NCBI GenBank assembly: GCA_014871385.1
Contig: CM026422.1
Span: 12,760,831-12,824,830 of the forward strand
DNA: 64,000 nt
Direction of reading: 5' to 3'
Source of the DNA: Ceratodon purpureus
Taxonomy: Eukaryota; Streptophyta; Bryopsida; Pseudoditrichales; Ditrichaceae
The translations under genes and the position numbers were made by a program. A model generated the notes under the pieces. The model made no database searches. It saw only the letters and a list, made by a program, of their open reading frames with translations, and was not told where the DNA came from. Below, piece after piece: positions 46,787-57,852 of this stretch; position 1 is the stretch's first letter; every line of letters starts with the position of its first letter.

Positions 46787-48084
46787 TTAATCCTTAAAAT
46801 TCTAGGCCCATTTTTGCCAATTTCCACCTCTAAAACACTGATTTTCAAAAAAAAATTATCAAAACAATCTAAAAATCCAAAAATCAACTTTTAACCGAAA
46901 GATGTTGTATTACACATTGAATCAAAGGCATGGTGAAATTTTTAGAATTTTTTTTCGTAAGGATCTCAAGATAATAAGAGTTAAACCTTTTTTTTTTTTT
47001 TGCCACATGCCCAAATGTGTTTGTACACTTTGAGATTCAATACCTGAAGTTCTATGTGCAGTCAAAATTGAGAAATTACATACATATGTAGGGCTTCAAG
47101 TTGAGATTATGCAAAAAAAAAGGCTTGGAAAAAAAAACCAATAACAATTTCAAAAGAAATAAAAACTAAGTAGAGGTTGTGAATATGAAATCTAAAACTC
47201 AAAACAACCTTGGTTGGGCAGCTAGTTGAGATAAGGTAGCAGCATCTAAAACCAATAGCACCCCCAAATCCAACCTGTAGATGTCCTCGGAACCGCAACT
47301 TGGCTGAACTTGTTAGACCACTCAATTCAAACTGAGCAATCAAAACACTCAAAAACGCAGTTTTGCAATGTGGTTTTGGGTACACTCATGAGTGGAAATT
47401 AGTACCAACTAGTGTGACAATGGAAAAGTCTACAGATCAGTGGTGGGTCACAAAATACTATTGTGTTTAAATATTTGTATCTATTTCAATACTGGAAAGA
47501 AATTTTGAAAAAAGTTGCATTCTATGAGAAACCTATTTTTCTAAACTTGAAAATTACACCCCAAAAATAACCTCGAAAAAAAGGCTCAAAATCCTTAAGT
47601 TGTTGGTTGTAGGTGCTTCTACCTTAATGGTTCACATGAATCAACCCGGCCTGAACACTTTCTGACAATGCATTCTAAGTTTGACTTTTCCTTTCTATGG
47701 CTTAAAAGCACCTGCTGAGGTACTCGTTCAACTCGGAGGAAGTCAAGCCGAGCACCTGGGCACTGACGCATGTTATCCATGATTCCAAGTAACTGCCCTT
47801 AAGCTGCCCATAGAAAGCTGCCCATAGAAAGCTACCACATTGTTCATTGGTCAGAATTTACAACATCATTATCAAAACCTGCCCAGTTGGTTGCAGTCAA
47901 CTTTGATTATGTCTTGTAATCACATAAAAAAATCAAATGCAATGAAATAAAGTACCTCCAATAGACTATGATTTATTGAATCTACAATAAAAAGGGCGTC
48001 AAAAAATATTAAAAATTCTAACTGTGGTAGCGTGCCCAAAGTACCTGCGACCCACTTTGGGTTTTGTGGAATTTTAGGGGTTAA
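46787..48084. mobile_element. TTAA-family element, 1298 bp, with nested MITE
   Basis: Starts TTAATCCTTAAAATTCTAGG and ends GAATTTTAGGGGTTAA. Its two ends match the two halves of the short element at 4647-4888. A 395-bp TAAGGTAG MITE (47232-47626) is inserted in it, leaving about 900 bp. No transposase frame; the longest frame (47385-47107, minus) has no domain. Confidence 0.7.
47232..47626. mobile_element. TAAGGTAG-family MITE, 395 bp
   Basis: Left end TAAGGTAGCAGCATCTAAAA; right end, read inward from 47626, TAAGGTAGAAGCACCTACAA, both followed by ccaa. TA at the edges. Nested inside the TTAA element, so it inserted later. Confidence 0.75.
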
Positions 48085-49295
48085 AATACAAATTCAAAAT
48101 TCATTAAAGAATAATTCCACATAAATATTCCTAAATAATAGGTTGCAGTAGTTTACGATGTTGTAAAGGGCCTCTCCCAAACCGTGAACCTCAAGAGGAA
48201 GGGGCACTCCCGGCGTACCTCCCCGCAAGTTTTCTTGCACGGAGGGAATTCCGGGCAAAAACCCACGAAGCCCTTCCAACCCACCTCACATTGCAGGAGG
48301 CTCTCTGAACCATAGTCACGAAATCCAAAGGGAGTTACATGAATGGAATCCGCCAATTGAATTCCTCCAACCACTGCAACACATTTTCATAAACCAAAAC
48401 AAACCCAAACCTTAACATACTTTTCCTCCGTTTACAAAAAAACTCACTCCAATTCTACTCCCATCTTCCTCTAATCCAAAGACATTTCAAATTCAACTAG
48501 TCCAACATCAAATCAAATCAGATGAACACTTAATTCAAAAACCAAAATAGCAAACAAGGCAAGAGCGTGGGCGAAAGCTGAAACTCGAAAGCAGGCAGTG
48601 AGGACAAACGCCGCATTCAGCAACTGAAGTGGCAAGCATAAAGAGCAGCACGTCCACTGGCCCCAAAGTTCCAAGTTCCAACCCACTAGAAACAGAAACC
48701 CGATCCCATCCCAAAATTCCACACCATCGACACTGGACAGGCTCATAATATCGCCTTTTCCCCCCGAGACCGCATTCCCACTGACGCCCCCGTGGTGCCC
48801 CGAATCGAACCAAATTCCTAAAAGAACAGCCCCCCGCCTGCCACGTGGACATCCCACCAGTCACTTGTCCTATCGCCCCCCAAAAGCACCCCCTCGCCGA
48901 CCTCCCATCGCCGCTCCCCCCCATCACCGTCACCACTACCAAACATATCCTCCACCTCTACATTTCATGACTCAACATCTCCTAATCTGCTGACGGAAGC
49001 GGCTGTATCTTCATAATACCTAAGATTTGGAATAAGAGAAATGTACTTGGTGGATAGAATGAGAGTCGCCGTGACGGGTTTGGGTGGCACGTCCTTCACT
49101 TAGTGGGAAGCGAGTGGAGGCTCCGAGATTATGCAGGAAGCTGAAGCAAGACATTGATTGCGGGACGTTATCGCCGGAAAATCGCAGACCTATCTTGAAT
49201 TGCGTTAGGTTTTCAAAGCTAGTACTCGAGCTCGCACAGAGGAACTGAGAGCCGGAGAGAGAGATTTCTAGAGAAGCGGTGTCGTGGAGAGAAGA
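48085..49295 (+). promoter_or_regulatory. Ferritin upstream region
   Basis: 48085-48520 is mixed. A short minus-strand Cys-containing frame at 48374-48153 has a splice-acceptor-like start and a donor-like GAG|GTACGC but no known homology. 48560-48960 is unusually C-rich on the plus strand and may be the ferritin promoter. It contains a G-box, CACGTG, at 48842-48847. I found no copy of the angiosperm ferritin iron-dependent regulatory sequence. Confidence 0.4.
48842..48847. promoter_or_regulatory. G-box CACGTG
   Basis: Perfect palindromic G-box about 500 bp upstream of the ferritin start codon, in gccaCGTGgac context (CCACGTGG). Plant bZIP and bHLH factors bind such boxes; function here is inferred from position only. 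Confidence 0.4.
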
Positions 49296-49330
49296 GAGAC
49301 GAGACGAGACGAGACGAGGCGAGGCGAGGC
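49296..49330 (+). repeat. Pentanucleotide repeat in the ferritin 5' leader
   Basis: Four GAGAC units (49296-49315) are followed by three GAGGC units (49316-49330), then gagaggagag, ending 10 bases before the ATG. The purine-rich strand is the sense strand. Unit number is likely to vary between individuals. Confidence 0.9.
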
Positions 49331-49349
49331 GAGAGGAGAGTAGAGCATC

Positions 49350-52102
49350 ATGGTGATGTTGCAGGTTGCGGCTGCGGGGTCGGTGACTACGCCGGCTGCG
49401 GCGTCGCTGGCGGCTTCGAGGAGTGGAGTTGCGGGGGGTTTTTCGGCGTGTAGGTGTGTGGTGGCGAGGACGGGGCTGCAGAGCCGGGGAGTGGTGAGCG
49501 TGCGAGCTTCCAGTAACGATGTGTCGACGAAGGCGGTGACGGGAGTCGTCTTCGAGCCGTTCAGTGAGGTGCAGGATCAGCTCGTGAAGGTTACCACGTC
49601 GCCGGGATTGGAGTCGCTGGCGCGGCAGCGCTTCGCGCCTTCTTGCGAGGCTGCTATCAATGACCAGATTAAGTACGTTTTGTTCAGTTTTTGTTTTGGT
49701 TTTTTTTTTTGTTTTGTTTTAGGAGTAGGATTGAAGTTGCGATTTCTTTGCGAGTTTGTGTGGCTTGGGAGGGTGGATTTGACTGTCGTGCAGAATGTCT
49801 AGAGGCGGATTTTCTTGGAATTGATTAGACTGGCTAGATTTGGGAGAAAGCATGGGAGTGTTCTTGTACTTTCCGAGCTTCTTGCGCTTGCTTTAGTTGC
49901 GACGTTCGTCTAGCGGTACATGAAGATTTTCTGGTGAACTTGTGAAGTGGCCACCATTTAAGCGTTACAGAGAGAGATTTCTTGATTAGATGATTTCCTA
50001 TTTAAGCTTTTAATGAACGTTCTTCTTAACATAGGATGTGAGAGTTGAAGTCTCTTGGTCGGTTATTTGTTTTCTCCTTCATTCGAAGCAAGTACAGTGA
50101 TTAAAGCAGTGGTCGTGGTTGTTCGAATTCACGGTTCCAAATTTCGGTTGCATATTTTTAATTTATTCTAAATCAGACAAATTGTTAATACTTTATTGTT
50201 AAGAATTATCTTGCGGAGTCTTTTGGGAGTTTCCGCCGAATTTTCAAGATTCGTGAAATAATGGACCATGTATGTATTGTTCTAGTTTTCTTTCAGATGT
50301 ACAGTAGATTCCTGTTGGGAGTTGGCTTGACTAGCCCTACTGGATCTGAAATAGTTTCCTAGATTCATGATGTTTAAATGATTTCTTGCGGCTCTCATGC
50401 GAGAAGATTGCCTGTTGGCATGCGCAACTGATAATTGTGTGGACGTGCTCTTGCTCCGCAGTGTCGAGTACAACGTTTCATACGTCTACCACGCATTGTA
50501 TGCCTACTTCGACCGTGACAACGTGGCACTTCCGGGACTTGCAGAGTGAGTTCAAGGAAACTCTGAAGAAGCTCTCATGATATTCTCTTCTTTTTCTTCG
50601 GTTACAATTAAACCAATTGACTTAGTGGTGGAATAACCGGTGCCATTTGAAACTGCTTGCAGGTATTTCAGGGCTGCCAGTGATGAGGAGCGTGAACATG
50701 CTGAGAAATTGATGAAATACCAGGTTTGATCTCATCATTAAAATCATCTATTGAACTCACGACATGGTCCTTCCTGTGTTTGGAAATGAATATCAGCGGA
50801 TTCTACTCTTATTGCAGTTTCAGGTTCTGCAGTGGATAGCTGTATATTGTCTGCTGCCTTGATATAATACTTATTGTACGACCTGAAGTTTCCGGGAGTG
50901 TTGTGAACATTGCTGTCTGATATACTCAATATTTGTCATGTTGTGGTGTGCTTTGCATTTCAGAATCAGCGGGGAGGAAGAGTGAAGTTGCAATCAATTG
51001 TCATGCCTGTGATGGAATTTGATCACACTGAGAAGGGAGACGCTCTTTATGGTCAGTTACTTTTCTACATGATACGCTGATCTAGATTCTAGTATATCTC
51101 TATGGCCCTGATGACTGTGATTATGTATTGTCTTCTCTATATTTAACCCTGTCTTGTGCATATCTAACCATGTCTTGGTATGATGTTCAGCAATGGAGTT
51201 GGCACTTGCATTGGAGAAATTGACTAATGAGAAGCTTTTGCAGTTGCACCAGGTAATTGTCACAAATTCAGATGAATGTTTCTTATTGGAACGAAGTTCT
51301 ATATACATTAGTGGCAGTTATTTAGTATATTCTTATCTTATTTCGAGTTAGTTGAGTGCCAAACTTTATATTTTTTGAGGATGCTTACATTTTCTTGTTC
51401 ACCTGGAGCAATTTTTTTGCTGGGTTTTGTACGTTTTCAACCCTCAGGATTACGAGATTATTTACAGGTTACCATACCTTTGAATTTTGCAGGCTGCCGC
51501 TGATGCCAATGATCCCCAGATGACTGATTTTGTCGAAGGAGAGTTCCTCACGGAACAGGTACTTCTACATGCATAATTCCTTTGAGCTGTTATGGATTGT
51601 AGCTTTAAACTAATCGTGAGGTTCAGTGTTTACTGCCTTCGAATTCTAAGGCGTAATATGGTTTATTCATTTTGTAATATGGATATCCTTGTTTGCTGAA
51701 GGTCGAAGCAATCAAGAAGGTGTCAGAGTATGTGGCGCAGCTACGCAGAGTTGGGAAAGGACTTGGTAAGCTTCCTTCGTATGAACCTTCAATATATCAG
51801 GTCTAAGTCTTTTTGCTATGTAGGCTGGTCCTAGCTCATGGTATGTTTCATATCGTTGAGTTTGTCACATATCCGGTACCTTCCTAGTGGTATACCGAAT
51901 TAAGATGTCTTTAATGATAGGGACGGTCAATATTATGCCTGGATATGTGTTGTATTTTACTTATATGTATATTTTTTCCCATGTTACACAATATTGAATA
52001 GAAGGGTTTTTAATCCTATGTTTGAATTTTTCTGTTTGCGCAGGTGTGTACCACTTCGACTTGCAGCTTCAGGAAGAACAAGAGGCTGCCCAAGCGGCCT
52101 AA
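49350..52102 (+). CDS. Chloroplast ferritin
   Basis: Eight exons: 49350-49672, 50462-50545, 50663-50723, 50964-51051, 51191-51252, 51493-51558, 51702-51765, 52044-52102. All introns are GT-AG; the total is 807 nt, 268 codons plus stop. Residues 1 to about 50 are a Ser/Ala/Val/Arg-rich plastid transit peptide (RASSNDVS near the likely cleavage). Residues 64-100 form the plant-specific extension ([15 protein letters not shown]). The four-helix ferritin fold follows, with ferroxidase-site residues Glu110, Tyr117, Glu144/Glu145 and His148, and the later TEQVEAIK Gln. Plant ferritin assembles into a 24-subunit shell that oxidises Fe(II) and stores iron in plastids, buffering oxidative stress. The C-terminus ends in an unusual Gln/Glu/Ala tail (EEQEAAQAA). 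Eight exons is the usual plant layout. Confidence 0.97.
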
Positions 52103-53312
52103 GTACCTCTTTAGTCCGCCATTAATTTTGGTAGGAACGAAATCGCATGCTGGTGGTGTGCCTTATGTCTTGAAATTAGACGGTGCATCTACATTTGCTC
52201 ATTGCCTCCAGTACTCAATCCTATGGAGTATTAGATGTTCAAAACATTTTTCCTAGACTAGGTCAATACTGGATACTCTGGTGATGCTTATCGCTGTATC
52301 AACATTCTCAAATAGACTTGAAGCCTAGACATCAGTTCTTGGACCAACTATTCTCATTTTAATGAACAGAGATATAATCTAGTTGCGGCACGAAGGGGAT
52401 TGAGCAATTTACTGTTTTGTCTTCTTTCTGCTTTTTACATCACGTCTAACACTTGTGATTCTCATGTTGGATAAAGTATATTGCCATGATAGAATAACAG
52501 TGACTTGTAATCAATTGTGCATTTTTCACAAATTATTCTGATTATCAAATCTCTCATCTTCTGGGAAGTGTATGTAATATAGTTTTATTTAGTTTTTTCT
52601 AATCACTTGAACTTTCACTTCATTGCAAAAGCGGTAACTACATAAACATCAATTTTGAGCTACTCAAATTTCCACTATTTATACACTGGGAAAACTCACC
52701 CATCAGGCTGCCAAGAGGATCCTCCGTTCCCACATTTTTCTTTCCAATTGAGAGCGGTCTAAAGCAGCTGAATAGTACCAGCATGAATAGCACTCTCTGA
52801 ATAATGCAATGATCCCTTTCAGTTTATCCCTGAAACATCTCCTTCTGTGTATCAGATTGTCCAGAACATTGAAGCTCCGTTTACGAACATGATGCTGCAA
52901 GACAATGATGATATTATTACTTTATATAAAAAAATTAGATACATGGGTTTTCCTTCCATTCAAATTTGCAAGTTCCTCATGTACTTCTCAGAAGTGATTG
53001 TTGAACAATTAAGTAAAGAATTTCATTAACGCAAAAGCCATTCATATTTTCTTGTACAACTCTACTTCCACACAATCTTGTGTAACTTTGAAAATTTATT
53101 AAGATACTTGACTACATATCTCTAATTATGCACTAACTTTTTTTTGATATGTATACTAAACAAAAACTTCAACTAATGCAGTCCAACCTAAGCTTCAGAT
53201 ACAAAATTTAATCCTACAGTTTCACTATGCCTAGGTTTTATTTAGAAATAATTCATCTCTACCTTGTGATATTTGGTTAAATGCAACATTCTATGATGCT
53301 TCATGGTAACAA
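52103..53312. other. Ferritin 3' flank and spacer
   Basis: AT-rich. No gene recognised; a 60-codon plus-strand frame at 52847-53029 has no domain. Confidence 0.4.
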
Positions 53313-53702
53313 TTAAGGATCATAAAATGGAGTGCGCTCGGTAGAGTCTTGCGTAGATGCTTCTTGTTTGGGAACTTGCTTGTTGCTTGGAACTCGATGG
53401 TGTGGGCACTTGATCAAATCCGTTCCATTAATTTGTGTAGTTGGGCAGCAATGTGAGCCTGGCCCAATATGTGGAACTTGTTGAGGTTTGTCATCTTCAA
53501 CGTTTGACAGGGGTTTGATGGAGTTGGAGACATTAGGGACTCCACGTGGTCGAAATGGTCCATTGTTTTGTGTATGCCAAAGTGGAGGAGAAATAGGATT
53601 TTGAACATTGTCTTCTCCTGCCGCTACAAGGTTGAATGATGAAAAGAAGTGAAGAGCAAGAATTAAAATAGTCAATAGAACTTTAAATCTTCTGAGTGCC
53701 AT
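53313..53702 (-). CDS. Small secreted proline-rich orphan protein
   Basis: 129 codons from ATG at 53702 in a good context (aaaATGGCA). Residues 1-28 form a clear signal peptide: MALRRFK, then a hydrophobic core (LLTILILALHFFSSFNLV), with likely cleavage after VAA. The mature part of about 100 residues is rich in Pro, Asn and Gln. It has two potential N-glycosylation sites (NVS, NGT), three cysteines (HCCP and KCP) and an acidic, aromatic end (RTPFYDP). I do not recognise the family. Size and layout fit a secreted peptide precursor or small apoplastic protein, but no conserved hormone motif was established. Repeat R2 lies just upstream. Confidence 0.5.
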   Translation of the reverse strand: MALRRFKVLLTILILALHFFSSFNLVAAGEDNVQNPISPPLWHTQNNGPFRPRGVPNVSNSIKPLSNVEDDKPQQVPHIGPGSHCCPTTQINGTDLIKCPHHRVPSNKQVPKQEASTQDSTERTPFYDP

Positions 53703-53884
53703 TTTGAAATACTAAAAATAGAATGTATTAGCTATGGAAATGTAAAATACTAGTGCAATCAAGTCTAGAAATATTGGGTTCCTTTTAATACTTCAAGTAC
53801 TTCAAATTCTTACAATTGTCTAAAAGCAACCTACAATATTCCAATTCAATTTTAAACTATGAAATGAACATATGAAGAGATTTT

Positions 53885-54935
53885 GATCTTGATGGTAGGC
53901 TCTATGTGTATATATATACATTTCTAATGGTTCTTTTACATTCATAAAGTGGGTGGTACTTTTACATTATTTGAAGTATTTTTTACTTTTCTAAACCTCG
54001 GATTTCAAAATATCAACTCTTTGTTTTTAGTTTTGATTTTCAGGGTTTTGAAAACATTTCTATATGTACCCTAATAAAATTGAAATAGATTAAATCCAAC
54101 ATACTGAATTTTCTACTCATAAAAAATATGTTGTTAAAATTTGATATTTCTTGATTGATTGTTTTAATGTTTAGATGGTTTATAGCAGCCTTATTACTTT
54201 CAATATTTCAAGTCATGTATAGAATTCAAGAATTAGTCCAACAATCTTGAAAGTGTAATACATAATTGGAAATTAATTGTTTGATCGTAATTAAAAGCAA
54301 TTTATATGTATCACGTGTTTTGTAAAATGTTAGAGCTTTAAGTTTTTATTGACTTCAAAGTGATATCTTTAGAAAATAAGGATTTAGTAGTGGTCTTCTT
54401 AAATAAGTGGTGTTTCATTTTGCATAGCATATTATTTCATCTTGCAAGTGTTAAATATTTACAAAACTTTGCAAATTCAAATTAATTAGATATTGCAAAT
54501 TCAAATTAATTAGATATTGCAAATTCAAATTAATTAGATATTGCAAATTCAAATTAATTAGATATTGCAAATTAAAATTCATTAGAATAAAGCCAACAGA
54601 ACACACAACAATTTTACAATTTGTAATTGTTGAGTACATTTATGAAAATTGCTAAATTCATACTTTGAAGAAGGTTGAACACAATATTAAATCTGCTAGT
54701 GTTAAAGATGATCTATCCATTCACAAATTTCTCAATTATCTATGCATTGCTAGTATGCACACTTTTATCTAAGTGTCATTTCACTATTTACCTTTAGTCA
54801 TTGGATATTATGACAATTTTGTCTAATAACAAATGCTAAAACTTTCAAAATAAAAATACCCCATTATCACCTACAGAGTGCGGTTTCCATTCACATTAGC
54901 TTTGTTGCACTCCATGAGAAGCTTAAAAGTCCCTT
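53885..54935. repeat. Repeat R2, copy 1
   Basis: Ends of this block match 62600-62945 in the same orientation: gatggtaggctctatgtg..., catttctaatggttctttta and tttttacttttctaaa near 53.9-54.0 kb, then tcattggatattatgacaat and gcactccatgagaagctta near 54.8-54.9 kb. Copy 1 has about 780 bp between these parts that copy 2 lacks. Both copies lie immediately upstream of a minus-strand open frame. Confidence 0.65.
54471..54590. repeat. 24-bp tandem repeat, five units
   Basis: The unit gcaaattcaaattaattagatatt is repeated about five times, the last copy degenerate. The open frame through it, with LINLNLQY repeats on the minus strand, is a consequence of the 24-bp period. Confidence 0.95.
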
Positions 54936-55129
54936 GTATCATGAAACTGATCAAATGGAGTAAAATTAAAGCATGGACTGTTTGCCTGGAGTAGAACATT
55001 GTAGATATCTCTTGACCTAACTAGTGATCAAATCTAACAGGTTTTGCCATGTACCATCACAAAGTTCCTGTACCCTCTGATCCTATTAACCGGATTGTGC
55101 TCTCTAATGAAACCAAGTTTATATTCTGG

Positions 55130-56210
55130 TTAACCCCTAAAGTTTTTGGCTATAAAATCCCAATTTCTGCCTCAATTCTGCCATGTTTTGGTTCAAGGTA
55201 GAATTATGCAAATTCAAACGTATTTTAAAGAATCTAACCATAGAATCTAGTACCTAACTTGTACATGTATGTGTACACAAAATTTTAGATTGTAACTCCT
55301 CACCGTTTGGAAGATCATAAGGTTTGAACTTGAGAGAAAAGGTTTTTTTTGGTACTGCCCGGCAGGGACAGCCACCCTTCAGAGAGTGAAACAGCCAATT
55401 TTTTGAGATTGTGTGGTTGGAGGCTCTTCAATTTGGATTCTAAAGTGAGTTGGGAGTATGCTCAAAAAAATTGAAGACAATACAACACAAAGAAGCATTG
55501 AAAAACCACATTATTAGTGACAGGAGTCAAATGAAATGCATAAACACGGGCTCTTTTTCCACACTACAAATGCCTAAGAAGATCATCTATTTTTTGAAAT
55601 CCAAACGATGTATAGATGCATTTGTATGGAAAAGAAATTGTAGAGGAAAGAAATCCAAAAAATAAATAAATCCAAAATAGATATGAATTTTACAGCATAT
55701 ACTGTGGTTTAGGAGGAGAAAATGATGAAGGTGACCCAATCTTTGTTGATCTGTCTAAAAGTTTTCATAAAACTTGGAACTTTGACTGAATATATCTCAA
55801 GATCCGTACGGTCAAAATTGACAAAACCTTAGCACACACACACTCTAATTGGATGGCTCTGAACAAGATCCTACGGTTGGATTTTTCAAAATCAAGTTTT
55901 AGAAAAAATTGTGAAACGATTTCAGAAAGGATCATTTGGAAGTCACTGTAGACTGTCACAGATTTGGTATACTACTCCCATTGGCCATAAACCTGCCCTA
56001 GCTGCCATGAGTTGAATTTTGGTCTTTAAACACGAATTATTTCTTAACTACGGGCCCGATGAAAGTAAAATGTGGTCTTGTTAGAAAGATATGACATTTT
56101 CCCATGCTATGCCAAAGTTACAGCCACATCCGGTAAAATTTGACACATAGGGAGCCTGTCCGGACCCTAAACTTATACCAAAACTGTTGAGTTGATGCTT
56201 TAGGGGTTAA
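55130..56210. mobile_element. TTAA-family element, 1081 bp
   Basis: Perfect 13-bp termini TTAACCCCTAAAG and CTTTAGGGGTTAA. The interior differs from the other copies apart from general composition and has no transposase. A 71-codon Lys-rich frame at 55450-55665 is not convincing as a gene. Confidence 0.75.
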
Positions 56211-56253
56211 ACCTTACCAACGCTGTGATGTTTCTGCCAAAACCTTTCATCAA

Positions 56254-56393
56254 GGCTCTGATTAGTTGATAGAGTCTCCTCTAGTTAAGTCCAGAAGTCC
56301 GTCCCTTCAGCCCTGGACCTCGATCCGATTGTGGGCTGTTTTGTTTTTCCGTTTCCTTGCAATGGAGTTCTGTTCATTTGCTCCAAAAAAAAA
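56254..56393 (+). mobile_element. Short tRNA-derived SINE with 15-bp target duplication
   Basis: Direct repeats AAAACCTTTCATCAA flank it (56239-56253 and 56394-56408). The head ggctctgattagttgatagagtc resembles a tRNA D-arm/A box (TTAGTTGATAGAG); GACCTCGATCC at 56325-56335 is a weak B box. The 3' part is T-rich (gttttgtttttccg), then CCTTGCAATGGAG, TTCATTTGCTCC and a poly(A) tail. It is only about 140 bp long and encodes nothing. The same tail motif occurs at 27.2 kb, 26.8 kb (minus) and 6.57 kb. Confidence 0.82.
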
Positions 56394-56408
56394 AAAACCT
56401 TTCATCAA

Positions 56409-56796
56409 AGTCCATTGCCCTTTTGAATCTTCACTCTGCAATTATGTACATCTTTTCCACATGTGTAATTTGAGCAACGCTTGCATCCTGCTTTGTTTCT
56501 TCAACAGACTTTCATTTGGAAATCTTATAAAAGCTATCCAGATGTACAAGTACAATTTACTTCAGTCATCTCTAAATCGGCCTCTAATAGCACTTGTCCA
56601 GTGCAGATATACAATCATTCCAAGTCACATTAAATACAGGGTATTATTCTGGTTTGACTGCATTCTGGATCAGGAAATTTCAAACTTATGATGCTCATGC
56701 AGCCTTTATTTTCCGAATTTGAGGAGGGGGAGCGAATCGCACCGTAAGGCACGTTCTGGAAGCCTCTGTGGCAATTTCGACTTCGTCAAGCCAAGT
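56409..56796. other. Spacer
   Basis: Between two mobile elements; no gene recognised. Confidence 0.3.
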
Positions 56797-57427
56797 TAAG
56801 GTTGAAGTACCCGTAACCACCAACTTAAGGGTTTTCGCCTATTTTTGAAAGGGATATTTTTAGGGGGTAATTTTCGTGCATTAGAAGATAGTTTTTCCAT
56901 AGAATGTGCAACTTTGCACAATTTAAGTCCTTATTGATTAATAGTTACAAATTTTCAAAGTGAAAAGTAGTTGAAATCTCATCAGCAAGCCATAGAGTTC
57001 ACAAAAACCAAAACTTTTCATTCTGAAATCCATTTTGTATTGATATGTTAAACCACCAGAACATGGCCTCCAAAGCGGCAATGAGTCATCCAATAATTGC
57101 ACATGGTCAACAACAACAAGCATAACACTGTGCATTGAAAGCCATCAGCTGCAATTCGTGTAAAAATGACCTTTTATTTAGTTGAAATTGTCCCATAACC
57201 TTTAATCAATGTGAGTGTGCCACATCAACAACCACCCACAGCCTTCCATATCCACTTTTGCACGACCTTAAACTGCTCTAGAATGAAGGTTATTTTCAGA
57301 ATCACAAACAAAATTAGCGCTACCAGGTACCTCTTGGTGGTGGTGTCAGGTACAACTAGTATTGGTTACAAGTCGACTCTACTGGACGCTTATCTGGTCT
57401 GTGGTGGTAATGGGTACTTCAACCTTA
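56797..57427. mobile_element. TAAGGTxG-family inverted-repeat element, 631 bp
   Basis: Left end TAAGGTTGAAGTACCCGTAA; right end, read inward from 57427, TAAGGTTGAAGTACCCATTA, both followed by ccacca-type sequence. It is a divergent member of the TAAGGTAGCAGCACC group. The right half has repeated ggtac/gtggtggt motifs. No transposase. Confidence 0.75.
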
Positions 57428-57668
57428 CTGTGGCTATGTTCAAATTTTTATCCTGCAGATGTGGCACCCGGTTAATTTCAATGTTAATTTCGAAGTGGCA
57501 ATTTTTTTTTTTTACAGTAACAGTACTGGCTACCTCTACTTAGAAAGCAGTTTGGTTAAGGCTCCCAAGTGCAATTTTCAAAAACAATTTGGCTACACTT
57601 CGAAATACAAGAAACAGTCAAGTAAAAATTACAGAATAAAGATATCAATGAAAACACATTAAAAATGC

Positions 57669-57716
57669 ATTAGACGGGGGAATTGAACCCCTACACTGCC
57701 CAGTACAGCGTCTAAT
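57669..57716 (-). other. tRNA-like T-arm hairpin
   Basis: On the minus strand ATTAGACG (57716-57709) pairs with CGTCTAAT (57676-57669). The latter directly follows a T-arm-like AGGGGTTCAATTCCCCC. A small ACTG..CAGT stem lies between. There is no D-arm and the unit is only 48 nt, so it is not a normal tRNA gene. A tRNA-derived relic or SINE fragment is most likely. Confidence 0.4.
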
Positions 57717-57852
57717 CCCACCCACCCCAACCAAGTCAGTATCAATTGTAACAAGCATGAGAAAAACTCATGAAATCCACAAGCATAAACTTGCAGATGT
57801 TATGGAGACAAAGGAGCTCACAATTCACCCCAATTCTCGCCTTAGCTTCCCT

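Noticed and set aside
48513..48942. Minus-strand frames of 114 and 135 codons upstream of ferritin
   Set aside because: They arise from a C-rich plus strand; the text is Gly/Cys/Trp-rich without a domain. More likely ferritin promoter.
53313..53702. CLE-like peptide motif (RGVPNVSN...PLSN) in the secreted orphan protein
   Set aside because: Spacing is three residues too long, it is not at the C-terminus, and the central Gly-Pro is missing.
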